Source: DASYVD01 sp050693035
GTDB lineage: Bacteria; Actinomycetota; UBA4738; CALAEC01
Assembly: GCA_050693035.1 (NCBI GenBank)
Contig: JBOGWB010000076.1
Coordinates: 66,614-130,613 of the forward strand
Reading direction: 5' to 3'
DNA length: 64,000 bases
Shown here: in pieces, positions 1 through 8,885 of the stretch
How the letters are laid out: the number at the start of each line of letters is the position of its first letter
Numbering within the stretch: position 1 is the first letter of the stretch
Position numbers and translations under genes: made by a program
Notes under the pieces: generated by a model
Told to the model about the DNA's origin: nothing
The model's input: only the letters and a program-made list of their open reading frames with translations
Databases searched by the model: none

Positions 1-258
1 TTGAACCGCCGGAACGGGGTGCTCCTGCTGTCACGGAACGCGGGCGCCTACGCCGAGCTCGGGAAGCACTCCCTTCCGGTGAGTCCGCTCGACGTGGCCG
101 GGACGGCGGACGCGCTCGACGAGGCGCTGCGGATGGGCCCGGAGGAGCGGAGGACGAGGGCGCAGGCGCTTCGCAGGGTGGCCGGAGCCAGGACGCCGGC
201 CCGATGGGCGTCCGCGCAGCTCCGTGAGCTCGACCGCATCGCGCCCATGGACGCCTAG
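1..258 (+). CDS. otsA: Trehalose-6-phosphate synthase, C-terminal fragment (truncated by window edge)
   Basis: This is the last 85 codons of a GT20 glycosyltransferase that makes trehalose 6-phosphate from UDP-glucose and glucose 6-phosphate. Visible are the segment LLLSRNAGAYAELG near residue 8, the VSPLDVAGTADALDEAL stretch that follows it, and the closing helix with RWASAQLREL, all typical of OtsA ends. The reading frame is open to the first base, so the true start lies outside the window and the leading TTG should not be taken as the start. Its stop codon overlaps the stop of the convergent otsB, so the pair forms the OtsAB trehalose pathway on opposite strands. Confidence 0.85.
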   Translation: MNRRNGVLLLSRNAGAYAELGKHSLPVSPLDVAGTADALDEALRMGPEERRTRAQALRRVAGARTPARWASAQLRELDRIAPMDA

Positions 259-1073
259 CCCGAGGCGTCCGGGCCTTCCTCCCGCAGCCGGCCCGTCAGC
301 TCCCGGAGCAGGGCCACGACCCGATCGGGACCCTCTACCACAACATCCGCCGCCTCGATGAGCCCCGCCGGCGCCTCCGGGTGACGGACGGCAACCTTCA
401 GCGTGGTCAGGCCGTCCTCGGTGAGCCGGTCGATGGCCTCGAACGCCGCCTCGTCGGCTGCGTCATCTCCCGCATACATCGCCGCTCTCAGCCCCGAGCT
501 CTTCACCACCCGAGCGACCACGTCCCCCTTCGTGGGGCCGCCCACGGCGGCAAGCTCCACTACCTTCTTTCCCTCGAGGAGACGATAGCCGTGGGCTTCC
601 GCGACCGGGCGGAGCCTCTCCACGAGGACCCGCCGGGCCGTTTCCGGCTCAGGCGAGGCCCGGTAGTGCACCGCCACCTGGAGCCCCTTCGCCTCCACGC
701 GGCTGCCGGGCACCAGGGCGGCGGCCCGCTCCACGTCGGGGAGGACGGACTCCAGAGCGGCCACCAGCTCCGCCGATCGCGACACCGGGCCGCGCTCGTC
801 TTCCAGGCCGTACAACCCGAAGCACCGCACGGGAGCCTCGAGCATCGCCGCCACCGCACCGGCCCGCCGTCCGCTGATCACCACGGTCTCCGCGCCCGCG
901 GCGACCAGCCCCTCCAGAGCGTCGCGAAGCCCCGGGGCGGGACGGGCCTCCTCCGGCGTCGGCGCGATCTCCGAGAGGGTCCCATCGTAATCGAGGAAGA
1001 CCCCGACCGGACGCGCTTCCCCGGGGAACCATCCGGGGAGGCCCGCGGCCCGCTCGCTGGGTTCCGCCGGCAT
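255..1073 (-). CDS. otsB: Trehalose-6-phosphate phosphatase
   Basis: This cytoplasmic HAD-family enzyme removes phosphate from trehalose 6-phosphate to give trehalose. At 272 residues it has the usual length. The catalytic DYDGT motif is at residues 28-32, the second motif is VISGRR, the lysine motif lies in GGPTKGD, and the metal-binding motif is GDDAADEAAF. It is convergent with otsA and overlaps it by four bases. The ATG at 1073 is the only good start before the divergent lipoprotein gene at 1106. Trehalose is a known compatible solute and stress protectant in actinobacteria. Confidence 0.95.
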   Translation of the reverse strand: MPAEPSERAAGLPGWFPGEARPVGVFLDYDGTLSEIAPTPEEARPAPGLRDALEGLVAAGAETVVISGRRAGAVAAMLEAPVRCFGLYGLEDERGPVSRSAELVAALESVLPDVERAAALVPGSRVEAKGLQVAVHYRASPEPETARRVLVERLRPVAEAHGYRLLEGKKVVELAAVGGPTKGDVVARVVKSSGLRAAMYAGDDAADEAAFEAIDRLTEDGLTTLKVAVRHPEAPAGLIEAADVVVEGPDRVVALLRELTGRLREEGPDASG

Positions 1074-1088
1074 CCGGGCAAGCCTACC

Positions 1089-1098
1089 GTGCTACCCT
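1089..1098 (+). promoter_or_regulatory. Extended -10 box for the lipoprotein gene
   Basis: GTGCTACCCT contains a TGn extension and the hexamer TACCCT, ending 7 bases before the GTG start at 1106. That spacing predicts transcription starting at or next to the start codon, so a leaderless transcript. The ten bases match the carD and ftsH boxes except for one position. No convincing -35 box was found. Confidence 0.4.
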
Positions 1099-1105
1099 CC
1101 GGCCG

Positions 1106-1933
1106 GTGCGCCGCACGGTCCCGCTGCTCTGCCTCCTCCTTGCCGCGACTCTCTCGTCGTGCGCGGATCACCGCGTGCTCCTCGCCAGCAGGCCGGGCGG
1201 GGGCCCGCCGCTCACGTTCCGCCTCGAGCTCACCGCGGACGTGGACCGGACCCTCGAGGGGGAGACGCGCGGGCAGCGCATCGAGGCGGCGTTCCGTGTC
1301 GTGCAAGACGTCCTGGCCTACCAGCAGGACGGGACCGCCCGGGCCCGCCTGACCCTCGCCCCGACCTCGCTCGAAGTGGATGGTCAGCGAGTGGCGGTGG
1401 GGCCGGGGCAGGAGTTCCTGGTTGCGCTGGCTCCCGACGGCCGCATGGTGGAGATCGAGGAATCGACCGGCGAGCCGGCCGAGGCCCTGGAGCCCGTGGG
1501 CCTGGAGCGGCTCCTCCCTCGCCTCGGCCCCGTGCTCCCCGGAGCCCCCGTCGGCATCGGGGAGACGTGGAGATCCGACACCGAGTTCGCCGACGAGACC
1601 GGCAGCTTCTCGGTGGCCCTCCGTTCACACCTCGCTCGCCTGGGGATGCGAGATGGGGAGCCCGCGGCCCTGGTGCGCACGACCTACGTGTCACCGGTGC
1701 GCCGGCGGGAGGTGTTCGCCAACGCGGTTGCAGAGATCGACGGCCAGGACGTGGGCACACAGGAGGCGTGGTTCGCGCTCGGAGGATTCCTCATCCAGGC
1801 CTCGGGCGACTCGGTCGGAAGCTATCGAGTGACGTTCCGGCCCCCCGGCGGCGAGGACGTGCTCGACCCGGTGCGAGGCTCGTTGGACGTCAGGCTCCAC
1901 ACGGAGATGCGCCTGGTTTCGCAGGGATCATGA
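1106..1933 (+). CDS. Secreted lipoprotein of unknown function
   Basis: The N-terminus is a type II signal peptide with a hydrophobic stretch and the lipobox LSSC, so the mature protein should be lipid-anchored at Cys19 on the outer face of the membrane. The 275-residue protein then shows alternating strand-like segments without catalytic motifs I recognise. The GTG at 1106 starts directly at the signal peptide and lacks a Shine-Dalgarno sequence, matching the leaderless -10 box upstream. It is divergent from otsB with 32 bases between them. I cannot assign a function or a named family. Confidence 0.75.
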   Translation: MRRTVPLLCLLLAATLSSCADHRVLLASRPGGGPPLTFRLELTADVDRTLEGETRGQRIEAAFRVVQDVLAYQQDGTARARLTLAPTSLEVDGQRVAVGPGQEFLVALAPDGRMVEIEESTGEPAEALEPVGLERLLPRLGPVLPGAPVGIGETWRSDTEFADETGSFSVALRSHLARLGMRDGEPAALVRTTYVSPVRRREVFANAVAEIDGQDVGTQEAWFALGGFLIQASGDSVGSYRVTFRPPGGEDVLDPVRGSLDVRLHTEMRLVSQGS

Positions 1934-1958
1934 GCGGCCTCTCGGGATGGGCGGCCGC

Positions 1959-1973
1959 GCGATCTGTGATCGC
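1959..1973. terminator. Small inverted repeat between convergent genes
   Basis: GCGATC-TGT-GATCGC is a perfect 6-bp stem with a 3-base loop, lying between the stop codon of the lipoprotein gene and the stop codon of the convergent LytR_C gene, and touching the latter. It has no strong U-tract on either side, so a bidirectional terminator role is only tentative. Confidence 0.3.
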
Positions 1974-2515
1974 TATTGGTTCCGCTCGGCCCAGTCCAGA
2001 CCGACGACCACCGTGATCTGGACGTCGGGGTCGAGCTGGCCGGTGGCCCGCTCCAGCTTCGCCCCCGCGAAGACCGTGTCGCGGAGGTGCCGGGCCTCGA
2101 GCCTCGAGTCGTTGCGGAAGAAGAGCGTGGTGACCTCGTACGGCTTCGCCTGGGCGTCTCCGATGTCCTCGTCGTCCACCCGGTAGCCGAGCTGCTTGAG
2201 CCTCTGCGCGGTGGTCGCCGCGAGGCCCGTCTCCGTCGTCCCGTTCAGGACGGCCAGCCGGACTCCCCGCACATCGGGGCTGGGCTGCTCCGGCGGCGGG
2301 GTGGTCTCTTCGCCGGGCGGCGTCGTGGGCTCCTGGGTGGGAGTCGTCGGGGCTCCCGTGGACTGCGGCACCGGCGCCTCGGTCTGAGGGAAGGCGCGCG
2401 ACAACACGAACAGCCCGACCACGAGGGCCGTGACGACGAGCGCGGCTCTCAGCGCCCCGGTAGCCAAGGAGACGTAGAACGTGGTTCTGGTCGGCGGCTC
2501 ATGCTTCCCGTTCAA
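1973..2515 (-). CDS. Membrane-anchored LytR C-terminal domain protein
   Basis: Residues 18-40 form a single transmembrane helix (LRAALVVTALVVGLFVLSRAF). A Pro/Thr/Glu-rich linker follows to about residue 85, then a LytR_C-type domain beginning VRLAVLNGTTETGLA. This domain is usually found behind LytR-CpsA-Psr cell-wall ligases, but here it stands alone without the catalytic part, so it is probably an extracytoplasmic wall-associated or binding protein. The TTG start at 2515 has GGGAGG only two bases upstream, which is too close, so the start is uncertain by a few codons. It is followed by a 100-base gap to the glutamate dehydrogenase gene, with no feature I recognise. Confidence 0.75.
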   Translation of the reverse strand: MNGKHEPPTRTTFYVSLATGALRAALVVTALVVGLFVLSRAFPQTEAPVPQSTGAPTTPTQEPTTPPGEETTPPPEQPSPDVRGVRLAVLNGTTETGLAATTAQRLKQLGYRVDDEDIGDAQAKPYEVTTLFFRNDSRLEARHLRDTVFAGAKLERATGQLDPDVQITVVVGLDWAERNQ

Positions 2516-2614
2516 ACCTCCCCCGCGGGCTTTGTCCTCCGGTCCTGCTCCCGAGCATATCCGGGGCGTGTGGGGTCTTCAACGGCCTTGACGGGGCCAA
2601 GAGCGCACCCACTG

Positions 2615-3880
2615 CTACGGGTACAACCCACGCGTCTGGTGAGCCTCCGCCACCCGGGAGACTCCAAGGATGGTGGCGGCTCGCCGCATGGTGACGTCTC
2701 GCCCCTTCGCCATGTCGAGCACGCACACGTAGGCCTCCTCCATCAGGGTACGGAGCCGGTCGTTCACTTCGTCCTCCTTCCAGAAGTAGGCGTACAGGTC
2801 CTGGACCCACTCGAAATAGGAGACGGTGACTCCCCCTGCGTTGGCGAGGATGTCGGGAACCACGTGTACGCCTCTGTCGTTCAGGATCTCGTCGGCCTCG
2901 GTGGTCACGGGGCCGTTGGCAGCCTCCACGACCACTCGCGCTTGGACCCGGTCGGCGTTCTTCTCCGTGATGACTCCCTCGAGCGCCGCCGGGACCAGGA
3001 CATCGCACTCGAGCTCGAGGATCGCTTCGCTCGGCACCGGGTTCCCCCCCGGGAACCCGGCCACCGTGCCGGCCTCCTCGTGGTACCGGGCGAGCTCCTC
3101 GGGGGAAAGGCCGCGTGGGTTGTAGACTCCCCCGTTCACGTCGGCCACCCCCACCACCAGGCAGCCCTGAGCGGCAAGGAAGTCGACCACGGGTGCCCCG
3201 ACCTTCCCGTACCCCTGCACCACGACACGGGCTTCGTCCACCGGCATGGCCAGGTGCTTGAGCGTGGCGACGGTCACGTACATCACCCCGCGAGCGGTGG
3301 CTGCCCGGCGGCCGGCCGATCCTCCCACCGACTGAGGTTTGCCCGTGACGACGCCAGGAACGGAGAAGCCCTGGTTCATCGAGTACGTGTCCATGATCCA
3401 CGCCATCACCTGCTCGTCGGTACCCACGTCCGGCGCGGGGATGTCACGTTCCGGCCCGATCAGAGGAAGGATCTCCGACGCGTAGCGACGGGTCAGCTTC
3501 TCCAGCTCGCCGATGGAGAGCTCCTTCGGGTTCACCACCACACCACCCTTGGCACCGCCGTACGGTATGCCCACGACCGCGCACTTCCAGGTCATCCACA
3601 TCGCCAGGGCCTTGACCTCGTCCAGGGTCACGCTGGGGTGATAGCGGATCCCGCCCTTCGACGGGCCGCGGGAGGTGTTGTGGTGGACCCGGTATCCCGT
3701 GAACACACGCACGTGGCCGTCGTCCATACGCACGGGGACCGCCACCTCGAGGGCCCGCTTGGGATGGCGGAGGACCTCGTGAACGTTCGGGTCGAGCCCC
3801 ATGATGGCGGCGGCCTGGTCCAGCTGACGCAGGGCCTGCTCCCAGGCACTCTCGCTCACGTGGGCCGCCACGTCGCGCAC
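2615..3880 (-). CDS. gdhA: NAD(P)-dependent glutamate dehydrogenase
   Basis: This cytoplasmic enzyme interconverts glutamate and 2-oxoglutarate plus ammonia. The 421-residue product carries PVRMDDGHVRVFTGYR, GPSKGGIRYHP, the active-site lysine loop PYGGAKGGV, and PAPDVGTDEQVMAW, with the Rossmann motif GYGKVG in the second half. The order matches hexameric GDH proteins of Gram-positive bacteria and Thermotoga. The frame stays open far upstream, but homologues begin only about ten residues before the AWEQALRQLDQAA segment, so the GTG at 3880 is preferred; a GTG at 3928 inside the acetyltransferase gene is the alternative. It lies 11 bases after the acetyltransferase stop and is probably co-transcribed with it. 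Confidence 0.92.
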   Translation of the reverse strand: MRDVAAHVSESAWEQALRQLDQAAAIMGLDPNVHEVLRHPKRALEVAVPVRMDDGHVRVFTGYRVHHNTSRGPSKGGIRYHPSVTLDEVKALAMWMTWKCAVVGIPYGGAKGGVVVNPKELSIGELEKLTRRYASEILPLIGPERDIPAPDVGTDEQVMAWIMDTYSMNQGFSVPGVVTGKPQSVGGSAGRRAATARGVMYVTVATLKHLAMPVDEARVVVQGYGKVGAPVVDFLAAQGCLVVGVADVNGGVYNPRGLSPEELARYHEEAGTVAGFPGGNPVPSEAILELECDVLVPAALEGVITEKNADRVQARVVVEAANGPVTTEADEILNDRGVHVVPDILANAGGVTVSYFEWVQDLYAYFWKEDEVNDRLRTLMEEAYVCVLDMAKGRDVTMRRAATILGVSRVAEAHQTRGLYP

Positions 3881-3891
3881 GAAGGGGAAGT

Positions 3892-4473
3892 CTAGCCGCT
3901 CGGCGAGGCCGGATTCAGTTCCGACCACCGGGCCCGGGGCATCCCGTAGACCACGTGGTCGACGAAATGATCGTAGAGCCACTCGGCCCTGCGGACCACC
4001 CCGTCCTCGTCGAACCCCAGTCGGACGGGGACGGCCCGGCTCCGGAGGTTCTCCGTCGCTGCCCGGATCTCCACCCGCTCGAGGGAGAGCTCCCTCACCG
4101 CGTGGTCGACGAGCGCGCGGCACGCCCGGGTCATGATGCCCCTTCCCTCGAACTCCTGGCCGAGCCAGTAGCCGAGCGCGACCCGTCGCCGCGGCCAGTC
4201 GATGCGGTGGTAGCCGACCACTCCGGCCAGCTCTCCTCGGTACCAGATGCCGGCCTGGAACCCGTCTCCTTCCCGCTCCTGCTCCCGGGCGGTGCGGATG
4301 AAGGCCCGAGTGTCGTGAACCGTGCGAGTACCGTCCACCCACGGAAGCCAGGCCCGCAGATGGTCCCGGTTTCGGTCGGTCAGAACGAACAGCGTATCCG
4401 CGTCGGGCTCGTCGAGCGCTCTCAACTCGATCTCCCCGTCGAGACGGCGATGGAAGAGGGCCTGCGTGGTCAT
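3892..4473 (-). CDS. GNAT-family N-acetyltransferase (RimJ/RimL type)
   Basis: A 193-residue protein with the single GNAT fold seen in ribosomal-protein and small-molecule acetyltransferases. Features are the opening RELDEPDADTLFVL, a central WVDGTR segment, the strand GVVGYHRID, the acetyl-CoA loop QEFEGRGIMTRA, and the closing RLGFDEDGVVRRAEW typical of RimJ/RimL relatives. The substrate cannot be told from sequence. It starts at an ATG and sits immediately upstream of the glutamate dehydrogenase gene on the same strand, so the two probably share a message. Confidence 0.85.
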   Translation of the reverse strand: MTTQALFHRRLDGEIELRALDEPDADTLFVLTDRNRDHLRAWLPWVDGTRTVHDTRAFIRTAREQEREGDGFQAGIWYRGELAGVVGYHRIDWPRRRVALGYWLGQEFEGRGIMTRACRALVDHAVRELSLERVEIRAATENLRSRAVPVRLGFDEDGVVRRAEWLYDHFVDHVVYGMPRARWSELNPASPSG

Positions 4474-4616
4474 CGTCCCCTTCCACGGTACGACAGCCTG
4501 TCCCCTCGCGCCTCGGGTCTCGCCGTGACCTCTACCCCCGCCGGGGGCGGTGACGGCCCCGTGGGCGGGAGACGCTTACGGGTACGTCAATCACTCCTCC
4601 CCACGGATTCGCCGCG

Positions 4617-4622
4617 TAGGGT
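4617..4622 (+). promoter_or_regulatory. -10 box close to the PaaK-like gene start
   Basis: TAGGGT ends 12 bases before the ATG at 4635, and no Shine-Dalgarno sequence lies between, so the transcript is predicted to have a leader of at most about five bases. A matching -35 box was not obvious. Confidence 0.3.
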
Positions 4623-4634
4623 AACGTCCGCCCA

Positions 4635-5915
4635 ATGCCGACCTTGCTCCATCCCGACGATCCCGCTTTCCACCGAATGGTGGCGGCTTTCGAGGGCCCG
4701 CCGGAGCCCTGGCTGGCCGTCAACCGGGCCCTCAGGGACGCGATGGTAGCCTACGCCGCCGAGCGCAGCCCTTACTACCGGTCCGTGGTCCGGCCGGGGA
4801 TGGCCTTCGAGGACATCCCCATCCTCACCAAGGAGATCATCCGGGAGCGATACGACGACCTGATCGCCGACGGCGTCGAGCAGAGCCGGTGGTGGCCTAG
4901 CCGGACCGCAGGGAGCTTCGGTCATCCGACCAACTTCCTCCGGGATGCGGTCCAGGGATACCTGGAGAACCTGTCCGGCCTGCGCTTCCTCAAGTGGATG
5001 CAGAACGTGCCCCCGGACGCCACGACCGTCTGGGTATCCGCCTCGCCGCCGCCGCCCGGCCCCGGGATCCATCCCGTCACCACGGTGACGCTGACGCCGA
5101 AGCGCTTCAAGCGAGAGATCCGAGCATGGAGAGGGTTCGAGAGCTACTTCCTGTACGGGTTTGCCAGCGCGCTCGAGTGGATGGCCCAGGAGGTGGACCG
5201 GCGGGGACTGGCCGTTCCCGCTCTCGAATGCGTCGTGACCACCAGCGAGACCCTCTCGAAGAGCGCGGCGGATCGCATCCGGCGAGCGTTCGGGGTGCCG
5301 ATGCACTCCTGGTACGGCTCGAAGGAGATGAACGGCTACATCGCAGGAACCCTTCCCGGGACGCGGCGCTACGCGGTCAATCCCTTCCTCGTCTACCTCG
5401 AGATCCTGGACGAGGACGGACGCTCGGTCCCGCCCGGGCAGACGGGCCGGGTCGTTCTCACCGACCTCAACAACCTGGTGATGCCGTTCATCCGGTACGA
5501 CATGGATGACCTGGCCGTGCCCTCGACCGAGGGCTCGGTCGGCGGCTTCCCGCTGATCGAGGAGGTGGTCGGCAGAGCGAGCGAGGTGGTCGACCTTCCC
5601 AGCGGAAAGGCCATGAGCGCCGTCAGCCTGAGCCAGACCGTCTTCACCACCCACGGATTCGCTCCGGACATCGATCGCTTCCAGTGCGTCAAGGTGGGGC
5701 CCAACGAGCTGGAGTTTCGCGTCCTCTGGAGCCATCCCACCCCTCCGGAGCGCGCCGCCCGCTTGGCCGAAGCGGTACGGTCGGCTGCGGATCCGGACAC
5801 CGTCGTCACCATCCGCCCGATCGACCAGGTGGATCGCCTGCCGTCTGGGAAAGCGTGGCTGCTGCGAGACGAGACCCGCGACGCCGGGACTGACCAGCCG
5901 ACGCTCGGTCGCTGA
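4635..5915 (+). CDS. PaaK/CapK-like adenylate-forming protein
   Basis: This 426-residue protein resembles phenylacetate-CoA ligases and the CapK-like branch of adenylate-forming enzymes, which activate a carboxylate with ATP. Supporting segments are YAAERSPYYRS, the DIPILTKEIIRERYDDL linker, CVVTTSETLSKSAADRIRRAF, the adenine loop WYGSKEMNG, the hinge region RVVLTDLNN...PFIRYDMDD, and the C-terminal PSGKAWLL with the expected lysine. The phosphate loop around TAGSFGHPT differs from the usual TSGTTG, so activity is not certain. The true acid substrate is unknown. It is convergent with the transporter operon that ends 10 bases away, which makes a functional link possible but unproven. Confidence 0.75.
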   Translation: MPTLLHPDDPAFHRMVAAFEGPPEPWLAVNRALRDAMVAYAAERSPYYRSVVRPGMAFEDIPILTKEIIRERYDDLIADGVEQSRWWPSRTAGSFGHPTNFLRDAVQGYLENLSGLRFLKWMQNVPPDATTVWVSASPPPPGPGIHPVTTVTLTPKRFKREIRAWRGFESYFLYGFASALEWMAQEVDRRGLAVPALECVVTTSETLSKSAADRIRRAFGVPMHSWYGSKEMNGYIAGTLPGTRRYAVNPFLVYLEILDEDGRSVPPGQTGRVVLTDLNNLVMPFIRYDMDDLAVPSTEGSVGGFPLIEEVVGRASEVVDLPSGKAMSAVSLSQTVFTTHGFAPDIDRFQCVKVGPNELEFRVLWSHPTPPERAARLAEAVRSAADPDTVVTIRPIDQVDRLPSGKAWLLRDETRDAGTDQPTLGR

Positions 5916-5924
5916 CCGAGCGGC

Positions 5925-7127
5925 TCACTCCTCCGCCGGGATGAGGGTGCATGCCGTGCCGGACAAGGTCACCGTGACCTCGGTGCCGGGGCGCAGGGAT
6001 TGCGACGGATTGCACCGCGCCCTGATCTCCAGGCTCCCCACCGCGACCACGTGGTCCACCGACTCTCCCAGGAACGCCCGAGCCTGAACCTCTCCCCGCC
6101 AGCCGTGGCCGGCCGAGGGACCAGGCTCTACGGCTCGGAGACCGACCCGCTCAGGGCGGATGGACACGACGACCTTGCTCCCCTTCCTGAGCCCGGCGCC
6201 ACCGCCCGTCAGGCGGAGGACCCCTGCGGGCGTTCGAACCGAACACCGGCCCTCCGGACCAACGTCGACTACCTCGCCCTGGATGAAGTTCGAGCTGCCG
6301 ATGAAATCTGCCACGAAACGGGACGAGGGGCGCTCGTAGATCTCCCTGGGCTTCCCCACCTGCTGGATCCGGCCGTCCCGCATGACCGCGATGCGGTTCG
6401 ACATCGCCAACGCTTCCACCTGATCGTGGGTCACGTACACCGCCGTGATGCCGAGGCTCCGTTGGAGTCGTTTGAGCTCGAAGCGCATCTCCTCGCGCAA
6501 CTTCGCATCCAGGTTCGAGAGCGGCTCGTCGAGCAGGAGCAGAGGCGGACGCATCACCAGCGCTCGGGCCAGCGCCAGGCGTTGCTGCTGGCCGCCGGAC
6601 AGGTCGGTGGCTTGCCGGTCGGCCAGCTCGTCGAGCCGTACCACCTGAAGAACCTCCTCGACGCGTTCCCTGATCTCCTGGCGCGAGGGCCGCCGGCGCT
6701 TGGGGAGCACGTGCAGGGGGAACGCCACGTTTCTGTACACGTTCATGTGCGGCCAGATGGCGTAGGACTGGAAGACCATTCCGAGCCCTCGCTCGTTGGC
6801 CGGGACGTTCACGTGTCGCGTCGAGGAGAACAGGGTGCGGCCCGAAACGGCGATCTCGCCGGCGTCGGGCCGCTCGAGGCCCGCGATGCTGCGAAGCGCG
6901 GTCGTCTTTCCGCACCCGGACGGGCCGAGCAGCGTGAACATCTGCCCCGCCGCGACGTCGAACGTGATCCCGTCCACCGCCGGTACGGGAGCGCTCCGCG
7001 CGGAACGACCGCCGGGGAAGGTCTTCACCAGGCCGGCAACCTCCAGGCCAGGGCCGTTGCCCCCGCGCTCCCCGGCATCGTCGATGAGGCGGCCGATGCG
7101 GAGCCGCCCGTTTGCCCTGGCCCACAC
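5925..7127 (-). CDS. ABC transporter ATP-binding protein, ferric/polyamine type
   Basis: This is the energising subunit of the importer made by the two upstream genes. The 400-residue protein has Walker A GPSGCGKTT, signature LSGGQQQR, Walker B LLLLDEPLSNLD with the H-loop in VYVTHDQ, and a C-terminal TOBE-like regulatory domain. Sequence type is PotA/FbpC, used for iron, thiamine, polyamines, spermidine and phosphonates. The GTG start at 7127 lies 2 bases before the permease stop, indicating translational coupling. It is the last gene of the minus-strand operon. Confidence 0.9.
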   Translation of the reverse strand: MWARANGRLRIGRLIDDAGERGGNGPGLEVAGLVKTFPGGRSARSAPVPAVDGITFDVAAGQMFTLLGPSGCGKTTALRSIAGLERPDAGEIAVSGRTLFSSTRHVNVPANERGLGMVFQSYAIWPHMNVYRNVAFPLHVLPKRRRPSRQEIRERVEEVLQVVRLDELADRQATDLSGGQQQRLALARALVMRPPLLLLDEPLSNLDAKLREEMRFELKRLQRSLGITAVYVTHDQVEALAMSNRIAVMRDGRIQQVGKPREIYERPSSRFVADFIGSSNFIQGEVVDVGPEGRCSVRTPAGVLRLTGGGAGLRKGSKVVVSIRPERVGLRAVEPGPSAGHGWRGEVQARAFLGESVDHVVAVGSLEIRARCNPSQSLRPGTEVTVTLSGTACTLIPAEE

Positions 7128-7128
7128 G

Positions 7129-8853
7129 TCAGTGCTCCCTGATGCCGACTCGCGCCCCCAGCCGGGTGGCCAGGACCACCAGGACGACCAGGGTGAAGAC
7201 CATCACCATCCCCAGAGCGGCCAACTCAGTGACCTGGCCGTTCTGCCATCGCTCCCAGATCAGGATGGACAGCACCTCGTCGCCGGGCGAGTACAACAGG
7301 ATGGAGCTGGACAGCTCCCGGAAGGAGACCAGCACGATGTAGATCCATCCGGCGATCAACCCTGGCATCAACAGCGGGAGGTTCACCCGCCGGAAGACCT
7401 GCCACCAGGTTGCCCCGCTGGTCTGGGCCGACTCTTCCAGCTCACTACTGATCTGATACATCGAGTTGGACGCGGACCGCATGCCGTACGGCATGTACCG
7501 GGTGACGTAGGCGATGAACAGGATCCACAGCGTCCCGTAGACGGGCACGGGGAACCGCAGGTACACGAAGAGGAGCGAGACCCCCATCACCAGGCCGGGG
7601 ATTACCAGGGGCACGAACGCCACGTTGTCCACGAGCCACCGGCCGGGCATCCGGGTCCGAACCACCAACCACGATGCGATCGCCATCAAGAACATCACGA
7701 AGGTCGCCGTGCCGATGCCGAGGACCAGGGAGTTGCGGAACGCGGTCAGCGCCTGAGGCTGCGTGAACGTCGCGACGAAGTTCTCCAGCGACATCCGAGA
7801 GAAGCTCTCCACCGACGGTGCCGAGTAGAACGGTTGGGTCGATGAGTAGAGGAGGATCAGGACCGGCATCGCCACCGCGATCAGGAAATACACGAAGACC
7901 ACGGTCGTGGCCGGCCATCGCCACCGCCCGAGCGGGAGCGGCCGGGGCCGGAACCCCTTCCCGGTGATGGTCTGGAAGGCCCGCCCCCGAGTGGACAGGC
8001 GAGAGTAGACGTAGACACCGACCGTCGTCAGGACCAACAGGGAAATGGCAAGGGCTCCCGCCTCGCCGTACTTCGGCGGGAACGTCCTCAGAGCCGAGAA
8101 GATCCGGGAGACGAACACCCAGCAGCGGCATTGCGGGCCGAGGATCGCCGCCACCTCGAACGCCTCCAGGACCCGGACCCCCATGACCAGGATGGCCGCC
8201 ATCAGGGCCGGCCGGACCAGCGGCAGGGTGACCCGGCGAACCACCGTTCGCAGACGGGCCCCGCTCATGAGGGCCGACTCCTCGAGCGAGGGGTCCATCG
8301 ACCGGAAGGCCGCCGCCATCAGCAGGAACACCAGGGGCGACAGGTGGAGGCCCTCGACCAGGATCATCCCCGGCATGCTGAAGATGTCGAAGGCCCGCGG
8401 TCCGAAGAAGGGCTCGAGCCACGCGTTGAAGAGGCCGGTCCTCGGACTGAGCAGCAGGATCCAGGCTACCGTGTGCAGGATCCCCGGGATGATCAGTGGC
8501 ACGAGCGAGGCCGCGAAGATCACCCGCTTGAGGGGGACATCGGTGCGAACCTGGAGGTACGCCAGGGTGGTGCCGATGACGACCGACAGCACCGTCGACC
8601 CGATGGCAAAGGTGGCCGAGTTGGTCGCCACCTCCCCGAGGCCGATCCGCGCGTACGCCTGCTCGAAGAACCGAAGCGTGAAGCCCTGCTGGTCGAAGAA
8701 CGTGCCCCACAGGAGGTATCCGACAGGAACGATCGCCAGGTAGACGATCGCGGCGACCACGGCGCCGATGATGAGGTTCCGTGGCTGGAACACGCTCGTC
8801 ACGGAGCGGCGGTCCCAGGCAGGGAGCCGTCCCGCCACCGTCGTCCGTGCCAT
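7129..8853 (-). CDS. ABC transporter permease, fused double-domain (FbpB type)
   Basis: The 574-residue membrane protein carries two fused permease domains of about six helices each. Each half has its own EAA coupling loop: EESALMSGARLRTVVRRVTL in the first half and EESAQTSGATWWQVFRRVNL in the second. This layout is characteristic of ferric-iron-type importers such as FbpB. The ATG at 8853 is preferred because GGGAGG lies seven bases upstream; an in-frame start at 8868 would add five residues. It follows the cupin gene by 32 bases and runs directly into the ATPase gene. Confidence 0.9.
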   Translation of the reverse strand: MARTTVAGRLPAWDRRSVTSVFQPRNLIIGAVVAAIVYLAIVPVGYLLWGTFFDQQGFTLRFFEQAYARIGLGEVATNSATFAIGSTVLSVVIGTTLAYLQVRTDVPLKRVIFAASLVPLIIPGILHTVAWILLLSPRTGLFNAWLEPFFGPRAFDIFSMPGMILVEGLHLSPLVFLLMAAAFRSMDPSLEESALMSGARLRTVVRRVTLPLVRPALMAAILVMGVRVLEAFEVAAILGPQCRCWVFVSRIFSALRTFPPKYGEAGALAISLLVLTTVGVYVYSRLSTRGRAFQTITGKGFRPRPLPLGRWRWPATTVVFVYFLIAVAMPVLILLYSSTQPFYSAPSVESFSRMSLENFVATFTQPQALTAFRNSLVLGIGTATFVMFLMAIASWLVVRTRMPGRWLVDNVAFVPLVIPGLVMGVSLLFVYLRFPVPVYGTLWILFIAYVTRYMPYGMRSASNSMYQISSELEESAQTSGATWWQVFRRVNLPLLMPGLIAGWIYIVLVSFRELSSSILLYSPGDEVLSILIWERWQNGQVTELAALGMVMVFTLVVLVVLATRLGARVGIREH

Positions 8854-8885
8854 CCGGCTACCTCCCAAACCCTCGACCGCGCATC

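Noticed and set aside
1976..3895. A long open frame on the plus strand opposite glutamate dehydrogenase
   Set aside because: It lacks any recognisable domain, has arginine/histidine-rich composition typical of antisense to high-GC genes, and covers well-supported minus-strand genes.
3881..4486. An N-terminal extension of glutamate dehydrogenase reaching into the acetyltransferase gene
   Set aside because: The extra 200 residues are out-of-frame sequence of the acetyltransferase and have no match to any GDH N-terminus.
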